Shown here in pieces: positions 7,969 to 21,867 of a DNA stretch of 64,000 bases (position 1 is the first letter of the stretch; every line of letters begins with the position of its first letter). The DNA is taken from the NCBI RefSeq assembly GCF_000399685.1, contig NZ_KB976987.1, positions 3,012,837 to 3,076,836 on the forward strand, written 5' to 3'. This stretch comes from Acinetobacter pittii ANC 4050. Its GTDB lineage: Bacteria; Pseudomonadota; Gammaproteobacteria; Pseudomonadales; Moraxellaceae. The position numbers and the translations under genes were made by a program. The notes beneath the pieces were generated by a model. The model was not told the origin of the DNA, ran no database searches, and saw only the letters and a list, made by a program, of their open reading frames with translations.

Positions 7969-10806
7969 ATGAGCGATAAGCAAACTCCTGAGAATGCAGT
8001 GGACTACAAAGCCACGCTAAACCTGCCGGATACTCAATTTGCAATGAAAGCAAATTTGGCAGTACGTGAAGTGAAATGGTTAGAAGAGTGGTATACCGAC
8101 AACATTTATCAGCAGATTCGTGCATCGCGTATTGGCAAGAAAAAATATATTTTGCATGATGGCCCTCCATATGCAAACGGTACAATTCACTTAGGCCATG
8201 CGGTCAATAAAGTACTTAAAGACGTTATTGTAAAAAGTCGTACTTTGTCAGGTTTCGATGCACCGTATGTTCCAGGTTGGGACTGTCACGGTTTACCAAT
8301 CGAACTAAAAGTCGAAGAAAAAGTGGGTAAAGTAGGTGAAAAAGTTGACGCAGCTACTTTCCGTAAACTCTGCCGTGAATACGCACTAAAACAAATTGAT
8401 TTACAGCGTACTGACTTTAAACGTCTGGGTATTTTAGGTGACTGGGATAATCCTTATCTCACCATGAATTACAAACAAGAAGCTGATATCGTTCGTGCTT
8501 TAGGTTTGATTCAGAAAAATGGTCATATTCAGCCGGGCTTAAAGCCAGTGAACTGGTGTATGGACTGTGGTTCTGCACTTGCTGAAGCTGAAGTTGAATA
8601 TGAAGATAAAAAATCTGATGCAATCGACGTTGGTTTTGGCGTTGTTGATCTTAAAGATTTAAGTGCCCGTTTAAACGTAGAAGTTCAAGATCCAACTGAT
8701 ATCGTGATCTGGACGACTACACCGTGGACATTGCCTGCAAACCAAGCGGTTGCGTTGCATGCCGAAATTGAATATCAATTGGTACAAGTGACGACTGAGC
8801 GCGGTAAGCAAAACTTCATTCTTGCTAAAGACTTAGTTGCTTCAGCAATTGAACGCTATAAACTTGAAAACCCAGTTGTTTTAGCAGATTTTACCGGTTC
8901 GGCCCTTGAAAAGCTTACTTTACAGCACCCTTTACTTACTGATCGCCAAGTTCCGGTTATTTTGGGTGAACACGTTATCGCAACAAGTGGTACAGGTGCC
9001 GTACATACAGCGCCTGGCCACGGTGCAGACGACTATAAAGTAGGTCTTCAATATAACCTTAAAGTAGATAACCCAGTCGGTGGTAACGGAGTTTATCTCC
9101 CAACTGCCCCAATCTATGCTGGTGAACACATCTATAAAGCCAATCCAAAGATTATCGAAGCTTTGGGTGCTGTAGGTCGCTTATGGGCTCATCAGCCAAT
9201 TAAACACAGCTACCCACACTGCTGGCGTCATAAGACTCCTATTATTTTCCGTGCTACACCACAATGGTTCATTAGCATGGATCAAAAAGGTTTACGTGAT
9301 GGCGCGCTGAATGCCATTGAAAATGATATCGAGTTTGTCCCGAACTGGGGTAAAAACCGTATTGAATCAATGATCGAAGGTCGTCCGGACTGGTGTATTT
9401 CACGTCAACGCACGTGGGGTGTTCCAATTCCTTTCTTCGTTCATAAAGACACGAACGAATTACACCCGCGTACACCTGAACTCATCGAAGAAGTTGCTCA
9501 ACTGATCGAACAAGAAGGTATCGAAGCATGGTTCAAACGTGAAGCAAAAGACTTCATTGGTGAAGATGCTGAACAATACAACGCCGTTCGCGATACACTC
9601 GATGTATGGTTCGACTCTGGTACAACACATTATGCTGTACTTGAGCAACGTGACGAATTAGAAAGCCCTGCTGACTTATATTTAGAAGGTTCAGACCAAC
9701 ACCGTGGCTGGTTCCAATCTTCTTTATTAACGTCTATGGCAATTCACAATCGTGCACCATATAAAGCCCTGTTAACACATGGTTTTACGGTAGATGAAAA
9801 TGGTCGTAAGTTATCAAAATCATTAGGTAACTACATTCCGCTTGAAGAAATCATCAAACAACTTGGTGCTGATGGTTTACGTCTATATGTAGCTTCTAGC
9901 GACTATCGCTATGAAATTGCGGCGTCTAAAGAAATCTTTAACCGTGTAAGTGATAGCTACCGCCGTATTCGTAATACTCTACGCTTCTTACTTGCGAACC
10001 TAAATGGTTTCAAACCAAGTACTGATGCTTTAGCAGTAGATGACCTTATCGCTCTTGATCAATATATTTTGCAGCGTGCGAATGAAGTACAACAAACCAT
10101 TATCACTGCTTATGAAGAAATGAACTTCCATGTGGTGTGTAGTGCGTTAACAAGCTTCTGTATTAATGATTTAGGTGGTTTCTATCTAGACATTATCAAA
10201 GACCGCCAATATACGACTAAGGCAGACTCACAAGCACGCCGTTCTGCACAAACAGCGCTTTACCATATTGTCCAAGCATTTATCCGTTGGATGAGCCCGA
10301 TCTTAAGCTTTACCGCTCAAGAAGCTTGGCCACTGATTCCAGAACAAACTGAAAAGTATGTATTTACGTCAGAATGGTATGACTTACCTGTTTCATCAAA
10401 AGCAAACTTGCTTTCTGAGGAAAATTGGCAAACATTGATTAGCGTAAAATCTGCAGTAAATAAACAGATTGAAGCAGCACGTAACGCTAAAATTGTCGGC
10501 AGTAATCTTTCAGCCAAAGTTGAACTTTGGGCAAATGAATCATTACAAACAGTTTTAAACCAACTGGCTGATGAACTCCGTTTTGTTCTTATTACTTCGC
10601 AAGTAGTAGTACATCCATTTGCTGAGCAAGGTGAAGCAACTGAAATGGAAGGCTTACGTGTACAAATATCTGCAGCTGAAGGTGAAAAATGTGCACGTTG
10701 CTGGCACGTCCTTCCAGATGTAAATACACATGCCGATCATCCTGGTTTATGTGGTCGTTGTATTGTGAACGTCACTGGTCGTGGCGAAGTGAGAAAATAT
10801 GCCTAA
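7969..10806 (+). CDS. ileS: Isoleucyl-tRNA synthetase
   Basis: Charges tRNA-Ile in the cytoplasm. The protein is 945 aa, the usual bacterial size. Class I motifs are present: HLGH at about 74-77 (in [16 protein letters not shown]) and KLSKS at about 614-618 (the KMSKS loop). The editing CP1 domain contains [13 protein letters not shown] and the [16 protein letters not shown] segment. A zinc-ribbon at the C-terminus has CARCWH and CGRC. It overlaps lspA by 8 bases at its end, so the two are co-translated. The matching tRNA-Ile(GAT) gene lies in the rRNA operon of the same window. Confidence 0.97.
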   Translation: MSDKQTPENAVDYKATLNLPDTQFAMKANLAVREVKWLEEWYTDNIYQQIRASRIGKKKYILHDGPPYANGTIHLGHAVNKVLKDVIVKSRTLSGFDAPYVPGWDCHGLPIELKVEEKVGKVGEKVDAATFRKLCREYALKQIDLQRTDFKRLGILGDWDNPYLTMNYKQEADIVRALGLIQKNGHIQPGLKPVNWCMDCGSALAEAEVEYEDKKSDAIDVGFGVVDLKDLSARLNVEVQDPTDIVIWTTTPWTLPANQAVALHAEIEYQLVQVTTERGKQNFILAKDLVASAIERYKLENPVVLADFTGSALEKLTLQHPLLTDRQVPVILGEHVIATSGTGAVHTAPGHGADDYKVGLQYNLKVDNPVGGNGVYLPTAPIYAGEHIYKANPKIIEALGAVGRLWAHQPIKHSYPHCWRHKTPIIFRATPQWFISMDQKGLRDGALNAIENDIEFVPNWGKNRIESMIEGRPDWCISRQRTWGVPIPFFVHKDTNELHPRTPELIEEVAQLIEQEGIEAWFKREAKDFIGEDAEQYNAVRDTLDVWFDSGTTHYAVLEQRDELESPADLYLEGSDQHRGWFQSSLLTSMAIHNRAPYKALLTHGFTVDENGRKLSKSLGNYIPLEEIIKQLGADGLRLYVASSDYRYEIAASKEIFNRVSDSYRRIRNTLRFLLANLNGFKPSTDALAVDDLIALDQYILQRANEVQQTIITAYEEMNFHVVCSALTSFCINDLGGFYLDIIKDRQYTTKADSQARRSAQTALYHIVQAFIRWMSPILSFTAQEAWPLIPEQTEKYVFTSEWYDLPVSSKANLLSEENWQTLISVKSAVNKQIEAARNAKIVGSNLSAKVELWANESLQTVLNQLADELRFVLITSQVVVHPFAEQGEATEMEGLRVQISAAEGEKCARCWHVLPDVNTHADHPGLCGRCIVNVTGRGEVRKYA

Positions 10807-11329
10807 TTCACAAGCTAAAAAAGGCTTATTCCAGTTTTATCCACACAACCTGATTTGGCTTGGACTTTCTGTCCTTGCCATTGTATTGGATCAATGGACA
10901 AAATGGATTGCAAGTACACATCTCAACTATGCAGATCCTGTACCCGTACTTCCATTTTTAAACTGGACACTATTACATAACTATGGTGCAGCTTTTAGCT
11001 TTTTATCTGATGCAGGAGGATGGCAGCGCTATTTCTTCACATCTTTGGCGGGCTTAGTTTCAGTACTTTTTGTATTTTGGTTAATGCGTATGCCTAAAAA
11101 AATGGTGGTGCTACCTGTAGCCATCGCTTTAATTTTAGGTGGAGCTTTAGGCAATTTAATTGACCGTATTACCCTAGGTTATGTGGTCGATTTCATTCAT
11201 GTTTATTACCAAAATCATCACTTTCCAGCTTTTAATATTGCGGACAGTGCCATCACTCTAGGTACGATTTTGCTACTCATTGATACATTCTTTCTTGAGA
11301 AGCAACGTAACCAAAATTCGGATGCATAA
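10799..11329 (+). CDS. lspA: Prolipoprotein signal peptidase (signal peptidase II)
   Basis: Inner-membrane aspartic protease that removes signal peptides from lipid-modified prolipoproteins. It is 176 aa with four hydrophobic segments. The conserved motifs [26 protein letters not shown] and FNIADSAI are all present; the Asp of NLIDR/VVDF and of NIADS are the catalytic pair in the family. It starts 8 bases before the end of ileS. Several lipobox-bearing proteins in this window (for example at 20753, 21246 and 38781) would be its substrates. Confidence 0.95.
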   Translation: MPNSQAKKGLFQFYPHNLIWLGLSVLAIVLDQWTKWIASTHLNYADPVPVLPFLNWTLLHNYGAAFSFLSDAGGWQRYFFTSLAGLVSVLFVFWLMRMPKKMVVLPVAIALILGGALGNLIDRITLGYVVDFIHVYYQNHHFPAFNIADSAITLGTILLLIDTFFLEKQRNQNSDA

Positions 11330-11330
11330 T

Positions 11331-11813
11331 ATGACCGAAATTATTCAACCTAACGAAGAAATTCGTATCCAAGAAGGTTCTAAAGTCGACCTACACTTTT
11401 CTGTATCTATTGAAAATGGTGTAGAAATTGACAATACTCGTAGCCGTGAAGAGCCAGTTAGTCTGACTATTGGTGACGGAAACCTTTTACCAGGTTTCGA
11501 AAAAGCATTATTCGGTTTACGTGCAGGTGACCGCCGTACAGTACACCTTCCACCAGAAGATGCTTTTGGTCCGTGGAATCCAGAAAATGTTCAAACTTTC
11601 GATACAGTTAAGTTTGAGCAACGCCCTATTCCTGGTCACATGATCGAATTTGAAGATAAGGCAAAAACTACTTTATTCGGTGTAGTTAAATCAGTTAATG
11701 ATGACATTACAGAAATTGATTTTAATCACCCGTTAGCTGGGAAAAATATTACCTTTGAAGTAGAAATATTCAAGGTAACACCCGAAGGCCAACAAGGTAT
11801 TAAATTGATGTAA
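11331..11813 (+). CDS. fkpB: FKBP-type peptidyl-prolyl cis-trans isomerase (FkpB/SlpA-like)
   Basis: Cytoplasmic SlyD/SlpA-type prolyl isomerase of 160 aa (E. coli FkpB 149). The start MTEIIQPNEEIRIQEGSKVDLHFSVSIENG and the stretch VSLTIGDGNLLPGFEKALFGLRAGDRRTVHLPPEDAFG are typical of the FKBP fold with the inserted-in-flap domain. The ATG at 11331 begins one base after the lspA stop. A longer upstream reading frame exists but runs back into lspA and is not needed. It ends the ribF-ileS-lspA-fkpB run; a terminator follows at 11821. Confidence 0.92.
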   Translation: MTEIIQPNEEIRIQEGSKVDLHFSVSIENGVEIDNTRSREEPVSLTIGDGNLLPGFEKALFGLRAGDRRTVHLPPEDAFGPWNPENVQTFDTVKFEQRPIPGHMIEFEDKAKTTLFGVVKSVNDDITEIDFNHPLAGKNITFEVEIFKVTPEGQQGIKLM

Positions 11814-11820
11814 CTAAAAA

Positions 11821-11845
11821 AGCCCTCTCAATGAGGGCTTTTTTA
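11821..11845 (+). terminator. Terminator after fkpB
   Basis: AGCCCTC (11821-11827) pairs with GAGGGCT (11833-11839), followed by a T run. Confidence 0.88.
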
Positions 11846-11950
11846 TGACTTAATTTTTATTTACGGCATAAGAATCCTTACAAATTCTATATTCTCCCCA
11901 GCCTATGTAATGAATTAAGTTATAGAGATAAAAATTCTTAGGACAAATAC

Positions 11951-12493
11951 ATGCTGGTCTATATTATCGTAGGAAGTGTTCGTGAAGGACGTACAGCAAT
12001 TAAAATCGCCAATTGGCTACAATCAACAATTCCCTCTTTTAATTTAAAAGATTTTCAAACAGAAGTAATTGATTTAAAAGAATGGAATTTACCTTTATTT
12101 TCAGGTTCTCACCCACCGGCTACCGGGATTTATGATCAGCCTCAACAACAAGAATGGGCAGACAAAATCGCACAAGCAGATGCATTTATCTTTATTAGCC
12201 CAGAATACAATCATGGTTATAGTCCAGCTTTAAAAAATGCACTCGACTATGTAGGTAAGGAGTGGAGTGGCAAACCTGCTGCATTTATTGGCTATGGTTC
12301 AACGAATGGTTCTCGTTCTATTAGCCAAATACGTCAAGTCACCTCAAGTTTAAGTATCATTGATCCCAACGCTGTCATAGAGATTCGGGATATTTTTAAA
12401 CGTAATAAAGATGAAAAATTCGAAGCTAATGAGTTTGAAGTAAAAGGACTTCAATCAATTATTGAGAAACTACAGAAATATCATTTGTCTTAA
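11951..12493 (+). CDS. NADPH-dependent FMN reductase family protein
   Basis: Flavodoxin-like oxidoreductase of 180 aa. GSVREGRTAIKIANWL near the N-terminus is the phosphate-binding loop for FMN, and SPEYNHGYSPALKNALDYV (about 84-102) is the signature of the ChrR/YhdA/SsuE-type NAD(P)H:FMN reductases. AGGA lies 7 bases before the ATG. It is a single-gene unit with its own terminator at 12504. Members reduce quinones, chromate or azo dyes, or supply FMNH2. Supply to SsuD (about 10 kb away) is possible but not indicated by gene order. Confidence 0.85.
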   Translation: MLVYIIVGSVREGRTAIKIANWLQSTIPSFNLKDFQTEVIDLKEWNLPLFSGSHPPATGIYDQPQQQEWADKIAQADAFIFISPEYNHGYSPALKNALDYVGKEWSGKPAAFIGYGSTNGSRSISQIRQVTSSLSIIDPNAVIEIRDIFKRNKDEKFEANEFEVKGLQSIIEKLQKYHLS

Positions 12494-12503
12494 ATTGAAC
12501 AAA

Positions 12504-12535
12504 AAGCCTCTTTTTCAAATAAAAGGGGCTTTTTA
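12504..12535. terminator. Terminator between FMN reductase and ankyrin genes
   Basis: AAGCCTCTTTT (12504-12514) pairs with AAAAGGGGCTT (12521-12531) with one G-T pair, followed by T residues on the plus strand; A residues on the left could serve the convergent gene. Confidence 0.8.
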
Positions 12536-12538
12536 ATA

Positions 12539-12850
12539 CTATAAACTTCTTAAATAATTTACTATCTCAGTATTACCTGCCATTTCTGCTAGCTCTAGTG
12601 CCGTGTATTCGCTTTTGTAAGCGACATGAGCACCTTTTTCAACTAAGAGTTGAGCTACCTCTAAATGATCATTTTCAGCAGCTGCTTGCAGAGCACTATA
12701 ACCTTCATCATCTGTCTGGTTAGGATCTTCTCCATCTATTAGTAATTCTTTTACGTGATCGATATCACCTAAAGATGCCCAATAAATCAATGCAGGAAGA
12801 GAGAGTTCGTTATTATCTTCAGGTATAGGAGAGAAAGAATTAATTTTCAT
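12539..12850 (-). CDS. Small ankyrin-repeat protein
   Basis: 103 aa from the ATG at 12850. After about 25 residues there are three ankyrin-type helix-turn-helix units: ALIYWASLGDIDHVKELLIDGEDPNQTDDEGYSALQAAAENDHLEVAQLLVEKGAHV and a last degenerate one ending in YLRSL. Ankyrin repeats mediate protein-protein contacts; no catalytic domain or signal peptide is seen, so it is probably cytoplasmic. A TTG four codons upstream is an alternative start. Function is unknown. It is convergent with the FMN reductase and shares its terminator. Confidence 0.78.
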   Translation of the reverse strand: MKINSFSPIPEDNNELSLPALIYWASLGDIDHVKELLIDGEDPNQTDDEGYSALQAAAENDHLEVAQLLVEKGAHVAYKSEYTALELAEMAGNTEIVNYLRSL

Positions 12851-12967
12851 AGAGGTGACCAAAAATAAGAAATTCCATCATTATATTCATAGAATACAGC
12901 CAATATACAAATCTGAAATTGAGCTTAGATTTTATTAAAAATCAAATTCTCTTATATTTCCCACGCA

Positions 12968-13006
12968 TAAAAAAACACCCCTGACCATTGAGTCTGGGGT
13001 GTTTGA
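12968..13006 (-). terminator. Terminator of the rRNA operon
   Basis: AAACACCCC (12973-12981) and GGGGTGTTT (12996-13004) form a 9-bp stem; on the minus strand it is followed by a run of T. It lies directly behind the 5S gene. Confidence 0.88.
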
Positions 13007-13012
13007 ATAATG

Positions 13013-13127
13013 AGCTGGCGATGACTTACTCTCACATGGGTAACCCCACACTACCATCAGCGCTAAGAGGTTTCACTTCTGAGTTCGGGAAGGGATCAGG
13101 TGGTTCACTCTTGCTATGGTCGCCAGC
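13013..13127 (-). rRNA. rrf: 5S ribosomal RNA
   Basis: About 115 bases. On the minus strand it starts GCTGGCGACCATAGC and ends with the complementary GTCATCGCCAGCT, forming helix I. Internal sequences AACTCAGAAGTGAAAC and GATGGTAGTGTGGGG are diagnostic of 5S rRNA. It is the last gene of the operon. The 183 bases between it and 23S hold only the 23S 3' processing arm. Confidence 0.96.
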
Positions 13128-13294
13128 ACAACTGGTATGGATACTTGCTTCGTTTTATTCACATGGTGATACGTTGCGTTTTCCAAATCTTTACAGATGG
13201 GCTGATTGAATCTTACTTTATCTGTTCATTTTAGCTAAGCGTTTAACTAAATCAAGTTGCTTTGCATGTTTATGAATCGATTGATGCTTCATAT

Positions 13295-13311
13295 ACAACT
13301 GCTTGGGTGTT

Positions 13312-13319
<8 letters not shown>
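13295..13319 (-). repeat. 3' arm of the 23S rRNA processing stem
   Basis: This stretch is nearly the reverse complement of 16201-16224 just before the 23S 5' end. Pairing (TATACAAC, CCC, AA, CAGT blocks) would form the double-stranded stalk that RNase III cuts in pre-23S rRNA. Boundaries are approximate. Confidence 0.7.
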
Positions 13320-16206
<2,887 letters not shown>

Positions 16207-16558
16207 ACAACCCCAAACAGTCGTCAACACCTACAAGTGAGTGTTGTCCGTGCGATTCTTCATCGCTACTATCTGTTGTCTGTGTACTTAAACACTGTAC
16301 AGCTTCAATCTAAATTCATATACCAAAACGCTTGATTCAGTTAATTTGCTAGTTCTCAATTCATTCAGATTAATTGCTTAATCTAAACTCTTGAGTGAAC
16401 AATTTATTTCAGACTCAATTTTGCCAATCTGTTAATGAATAAACATGCCTTCGTCAGGTCATGCTTAATACCGTGATACTTAAATCACAGAAGTTAATAA
16501 ACCAAGATCATATAATCTCTATTTACTAATTTCTGTAATCCGAACTTCTCTTAAGTTC
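16207..16558 (-). other. Spacer between 23S rRNA and tRNA-Ala
   Basis: About 350 bases, A+T rich, part of the transcribed internal spacer. It contains the 5' arm of the 23S processing stem next to 23S (16201-16224). I see no further gene in it. Confidence 0.8.
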
Positions 16559-16634
16559 TGGTGGAGACTAGGAGAGTCGAACTCCTGACCTCCTGCGTGC
16601 AAAGCAGGCGCTCTACCAACTAAGCTAAGTCCCC
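16559..16634 (-). tRNA. alaT: tRNA-Ala (anticodon TGC)
   Basis: 76 bases on the minus strand, beginning GGGGACTTAGCTTAGTTGG and ending in an encoded CCA. The acceptor stem GGGGACT/AGTCTCC, the anticodon loop CTTTGCACG with TGC, and the T-loop GTTCGACTC are all present. Located in the 16S-23S spacer as usual. Confidence 0.96.
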
Positions 16635-16690
16635 AGCTTACATCATCAGTCATGTATCTTTTTATCTATAACTTTAACCAGTCAAAGTCA

Positions 16691-16767
<77 letters not shown>

Positions 16768-16780
16768 TCAGATACATCTA

Positions 16781-16808
16781 TGAAGAACAACTTGTTGTGG
16801 ATTCTTAC
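16781..16808 (-). repeat. 3' arm of the 16S rRNA processing stem
   Basis: This 28-base stretch is the reverse complement of the leader segment 18498-18524 except for one mismatch and one extra base. In the precursor transcript the two would pair around the whole 16S rRNA, giving the RNase III substrate. Confidence 0.8.
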
Positions 16809-16826
16809 CAATCGTCAATCTTTCGT

Positions 16827-18364
<1,538 letters not shown>

Positions 18365-18497
18365 AAATCATTTTGCACCTTATTTAAAGACAAGGTGCCA
18401 ATTCTGGCTCATCAATTACTGACTTAAATTTCGCTCAAATAAACTTCGAGTAATTTAAACCAATCAATCAATGAAAATTATTTCGATTAATCAACCA

Positions 18498-18524
18498 GTA
18501 AAAATCCACACAAGTTGTTCTTCA
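18498..18524 (-). repeat. 5' arm of the 16S rRNA processing stem
   Basis: Leader sequence between the rRNA promoter and 16S, complementary to 16781-16808 over 27 bases. The surrounding leader (18365-18638) is otherwise A+T rich and holds no gene. Confidence 0.8.
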
Positions 18525-18638
18525 ATTCTCTTAATGATTTTTCTGCTCTTCGTCAGAGACAGAATTCAACGCAATACTAAGCTTTCATCTTAACCCTGTA
18601 AGCTAAGATATTCTCGTGTATCGCGTCGGGATGAGTGC

Positions 18639-18666
18639 ATTATAGGGAAAAAAAACTGGTACGCAA
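18639..18666 (-). promoter_or_regulatory. rRNA operon promoter (sigma-70 type)
   Basis: On the minus strand: -35 TTGCGT (18661-18666), 16-base spacer containing a T tract, perfect -10 TATAAT (18639-18644), then a G/C-rich discriminator (GCACTCATCCCGACGCG). This architecture is typical of growth-rate-controlled rRNA promoters. Start of transcription is expected near 18632. Confidence 0.85.
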
Positions 18667-18755
18667 GCACTTTTATAAATATGCTCGTTCGACCGGTTCT
18701 TTTTCAGCCAAATAAAATCTCAAAAATATACAACCAACTGATTTATATAGTTAAT

Positions 18756-19313
18756 TTATTTTTGAAGAGTTTTGATCTTTATATCTACTATCTTTATAGG
18801 CTGTTTTGGTACATTTTGATGCATACCATAGTTTGATGTAGGAACCTGAACAATACGGTCAACCACATCCATTCCTTTAATTACTTTTCCAAAAACTGCA
18901 TAACCAGGATTACCCGCAGAACGATTTAAAAAATTATTATCTGCAACGTTTATGAAAAACTGACTAGTAGCTGAGTCAGGGTTTGCTGTACGGGCCATTG
19001 CCAAAGTTCCTCGTGTGTTAGCAATTCCATTTCCAGCTTCATTTTTGATAGGTGCTCGCGTAGTCTTTTCCTGCATATTTGCAGTAAGCCCACCGCCTTG
19101 CACCATGAAACCAGGAATTACACGATGAAATATCGTATCTTTATAAAAGCCTGACTTTATATAGTCTTTAAAATTCTTCACACTGTTTGGTGCTTTATCA
19201 TCATAAAGTTGTATTTCAACGTTGCCTAAATTCGTTTGCATTTCAACTAAAGTGTCAGCCCATACTGAATGACTGCTTATACCCAAACAACATAACATTA
19301 ATAATTTTTTCAT
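18756..19313 (-). CDS. ppiA: Periplasmic peptidyl-prolyl cis-trans isomerase, cyclophilin type (PpiA-like)
   Basis: Prolyl isomerase of 185 aa from the ATG at 19313, which has GGAAG a few bases upstream. A signal peptide (MKKLLMLCCLGISSHSVWA) points to the periplasm. Cyclophilin motifs are present: TNLGNVEIQLYDDKAP, FYKDTIFHRVIPGFMVQGGG (catalytic Arg in FHRV), TSQFFINVADN and VFGKVIKGMDVVDRI. An upstream extension of eight residues is possible but lacks a ribosome site. It is transcribed alone, directly after (but on the same strand as) the rRNA promoter region, and not part of that operon since it lies upstream of the promoter. Confidence 0.92.
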   Translation of the reverse strand: MKKLLMLCCLGISSHSVWADTLVEMQTNLGNVEIQLYDDKAPNSVKNFKDYIKSGFYKDTIFHRVIPGFMVQGGGLTANMQEKTTRAPIKNEAGNGIANTRGTLAMARTANPDSATSQFFINVADNNFLNRSAGNPGYAVFGKVIKGMDVVDRIVQVPTSNYGMHQNVPKQPIKIVDIKIKTLQK

Positions 19314-19439
19314 ATCTTCCCTACAACAAAATGCCAAACTTAATGAAGGGTAAATTTAATCATCTATATAAAAGAATTCTAGTGAGGATTTATTATCTTT
19401 TATTTAGTGCTTTATATTTTGGATTAAATTATTAGTCCA

Positions 19440-19455
19440 CGTTCCACGTGAAACA
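19440..19455. other. parS-like ParB-binding site (intergenic)
   Basis: CGTTCCACGTGAAACA contains the full core GTTCCACGTGAAAC. It lies between the cyclophilin gene and the esterase gene, 17 bases beyond the esterase stop. Confidence 0.8.
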
Positions 19456-19471
19456 TGGACTAAGTTTTTAT

Positions 19472-20542
19472 TTAACTATTTTTATCCCAGAACTTTCTGA
19501 AGTTTTTACTGATCTCGATGGTATAGCGTTTTGCCTTTTTCGAAATAGGTGTCAAATTTATAAAGCCGTGGGTTTGATCCGGATATTCTTCATAATGCAT
19601 TTTGACGCCATTTTGTCTTAGCTTATAGCTATAAATTTTTGCTTCGTCATGCAGTACGTCATGACCAGCCGTAATCACAAAAGCTGGTGGATTCTTTCTC
19701 AAATTACCATAGGTTGGAGAAATAATTGGATCATCTAATTCTACATTATGCTGAGTTGCATAATATTGAGTGACATAATTAATATCGCTATCCGTCAAAA
19801 CTAATCCTTCGTTATAAGCATAAAAAGAAGGATGTCGGCTTTTAAAATCAACTGTAGGATAAATGAGAAGCTGTGCTTGTGGAGCATAAGGTTTGTTTAC
19901 TGATCGTTGAGCGACAACCGTACTAATATTTCCGCCTGCACTATCCCCTGCTACAGCAATACGATTTTTTAATATTTTTAGCTGTCTACGATTTTGATAG
20001 ACCCAAGCCAATGCATCTTCGCATGATTGAATTAAATGTTGAGGTGAGACTTCTGGTGCAAGAGGATAATCAATGCTGAGTACTTGTACTTTTGCGTATT
20101 TCGCCAATATGCGGCACACCTCATCATGAGTATCTAATCCACCCACGACAAAACCTCCTCCGTGATAGAAAACCAGTAGAGGTAATTTTTTATTAGGTGC
20201 CGGGTGATAGTGTCTTGCGAAGATAGTTCCGCTTTGAAGAGGTAAGCGAATATCTTCTACAGAATCAACTTCTGTTGATTTCTGACGGATAGCCAACATT
20301 TGTGTATCGAATTGGCGTCTAGAATCAATAGGATCTGAACCAATAAAACCGATACGTCCCTGTTTAATTTGTACGGCCATCATACATTTAGTAAATGAGT
20401 CGAGATCTGGGTATTGGTAGGAATATCCAAGAATTTTGGCAAGTGATTCTTGAGCCAATCGAGGTAACTTATCAAGAGCTCGAGCAGCAGGCCCTTGGCC
20501 CTTATCTAGCAATGTTTGAATTTTTTGATTAAATGCTGTCAT
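19472..20542 (-). CDS. Alpha/beta hydrolase, hormone-sensitive-lipase family esterase
   Basis: Serine esterase of 356 aa from the ATG at 20542, which has GGAG about 6 bases upstream (the longer frame would start inside this ribosome site). HSL-family signatures: the oxyanion-hole motif HGGGFVVGG, the nucleophile elbow GDSAGGN, and candidate triad residues in ITAGHDVLHDE (Asp) and DQTHGF (His). No signal peptide is visible, so it probably acts in the cytoplasm on short-chain esters. It stands alone between a parS-like site and a lipoprotein gene. The natural substrate is unknown. Confidence 0.88.
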   Translation of the reverse strand: MTAFNQKIQTLLDKGQGPAARALDKLPRLAQESLAKILGYSYQYPDLDSFTKCMMAVQIKQGRIGFIGSDPIDSRRQFDTQMLAIRQKSTEVDSVEDIRLPLQSGTIFARHYHPAPNKKLPLLVFYHGGGFVVGGLDTHDEVCRILAKYAKVQVLSIDYPLAPEVSPQHLIQSCEDALAWVYQNRRQLKILKNRIAVAGDSAGGNISTVVAQRSVNKPYAPQAQLLIYPTVDFKSRHPSFYAYNEGLVLTDSDINYVTQYYATQHNVELDDPIISPTYGNLRKNPPAFVITAGHDVLHDEAKIYSYKLRQNGVKMHYEEYPDQTHGFINLTPISKKAKRYTIEISKNFRKFWDKNS

Positions 20543-20752
20543 GCCTATCTCCATGAATTCCTTTTATCCTTCATATTTTCTACAGAATTCTTTGTTGTTT
20601 GACTATATTCGCATACAACTCATGTAATCAAAATACAAAGGTAAAAACCAATCTACGCTAATCTGATTTATAGCAAATGTCATTAACAAATCTGTCGTTT
20701 AAAACAGGACTTTTTTGCCAATTATTGTTAACAAGACAAAGGAGATTGTGCT

Positions 20753-21079
20753 ATGTCAGCAAAACTAGTTGTTACTTTGTTAGCAACCAGTCTTTTAACT
20801 GTAGGCTGTGTTGCTTATACAGATGATCCTTATTATCGCGGTGGTTATGATTACCATGATCATGATGATGATCGTTATGACCGTAACGAGGGACGTCGAT
20901 ATAGTGATTGGGAGCGAAAACGTTGGGAAGAGCGTAAAAGAATATACGAACAACAACGTAAAGATGCTCGCGAACAGGACAAGAATCGTCGGGATTGGGA
21001 AAAAAGACATCGTGAATGGGAAAAAAAACGCTTAGAAGATCGTGATCATGACCATCGAGATTATCGTCATGAAGACTAA
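20753..21079 (+). CDS. Small, highly charged lipoprotein
   Basis: 108 aa with a strong ribosome site (AAGGAG). The signal sequence ends in the lipobox LTVGC, with Cys19 the predicted lipidated residue. The mature part is unusual: a Tyr/Asp/His-rich stretch (DDPYYRGGYDYHDHDDDRYD) followed by Arg/Lys/Glu/Trp repeats (ERKRWEERKRIYEQQRKDAREQ..., WEKRHREWEKKR) that should form a long charged helix, and a His/Asp tail. No enzyme motif is seen. The His/Asp clusters could bind metal ions, but that is a guess. A clear terminator follows; the gene is monocistronic. Confidence 0.8.
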   Translation: MSAKLVVTLLATSLLTVGCVAYTDDPYYRGGYDYHDHDDDRYDRNEGRRYSDWERKRWEERKRIYEQQRKDAREQDKNRRDWEKRHREWEKKRLEDRDHDHRDYRHED

Positions 21080-21096
21080 TCTCATTACTATATAAA

Positions 21097-21132
21097 AAGC
21101 CCCAAAGAGAAAAGTCTTTTGGGGCTTTTTTG
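21097..21132 (+). terminator. Terminator after the charged lipoprotein gene
   Basis: AAGCCCCAAAG and CTTTTGGGGCTT form a long stem (one bulged base) followed by six T. Confidence 0.87.
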
Positions 21133-21245
21133 AGAATTCTAAATTCTCTTAATTATAGAGTAATGAGTAGCAGCTCACTTCATACATAAATCGGCATCTT
21201 AAATATATGACTCTATAATTTTTTAACTGTTCTTATCGCTAAGAA

Positions 21246-21476
21246 TTACTGAGCTGTCGCAGAACCTGAAACAGAACCAGAAGCACCAGCATCAACTTGA
21301 CCTGGTTGTGCTTGACCAGAAACACCAGCATCTACACCTACACCAGCTTGTACGCCAGATGGGCTAGCGCTAGTTTGAGCAGAACCTGATGCGTTTAAAC
21401 CAGCTTCAGATGCACAACCAACAGCTGTAAAAGCAACACCAGCAAGTACTACAGAGATAAGACCTAATTTTTTCAT
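21246..21476 (-). CDS. Small low-complexity lipoprotein
   Basis: 76 aa from the ATG at 21476, preceded by AAAGGA at suitable distance. The signal sequence MKKLGLISVVLAGVAFTAVGC ends in a lipobox with Cys21. The mature part is almost only Gly, Ser, Ala, Val, Gln and Asp (ASGSAQTSASPSGVQAGVGVDAGVSGQAQPGQVDAG) and is expected to be disordered. I do not recognise a functional family beyond small Acinetobacter lipoproteins. A longer start at 21515 would place 13 charged residues before the signal peptide and is unlikely. Confidence 0.75.
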   Translation of the reverse strand: MKKLGLISVVLAGVAFTAVGCASEAGLNASGSAQTSASPSGVQAGVGVDAGVSGQAQPGQVDAGASGSVSGSATAQ

Positions 21477-21811
21477 AATCGCTTTCCTTTCATTACGACA
21501 AACATTTAAATGCAAAGTTCATCTTCGCGCTGCCTATAATTCACAATTTTTTTTTCTGGCGTGCGTATCATTGGTTGTCTTTTGTAGTAATAGAAGTACA
21601 AATTGTGCAATTTTTTATTAAAATCTCTTCCTTAGCCTCACCTCTACCTTTTATATGGAAGCCACAACTTAAGCTTTTGTTTAATTTTATCAATTTCTAA
21701 TTTTTATCTTAGCCTTTTACTCTAGTCAAAAATTTTCTCTTTATAGAAACGCTATATAAGGTGCGTAGAATGTTACAGAGACTTTTTACTTAAAAATGTC
21801 TTATCCCATCG
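21477..21811. other. Intergenic region, A+T rich
   Basis: About 335 bases upstream of the small minus-strand lipoprotein gene. It probably holds that gene's promoter. I see no gene, repeat or RNA structure that I can support. Confidence 0.6.
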
Positions 21812-21850
21812 AAAAAAGCCGGGTATAGACCACGGCTTTTTTGATTTTTT
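21812..21850 (-). terminator. Terminator after the MBL-fold gene
   Basis: AAAAAAGCCG (from 21812) and CGGCTTTTTT form a stem with an 11-base loop; it lies behind the stop codon of the minus-strand gene at 21868. T/A tracts on both sides could make it bidirectional. Confidence 0.8.
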
Positions 21851-21867
21851 TAGCGCGTCACCTTAAA

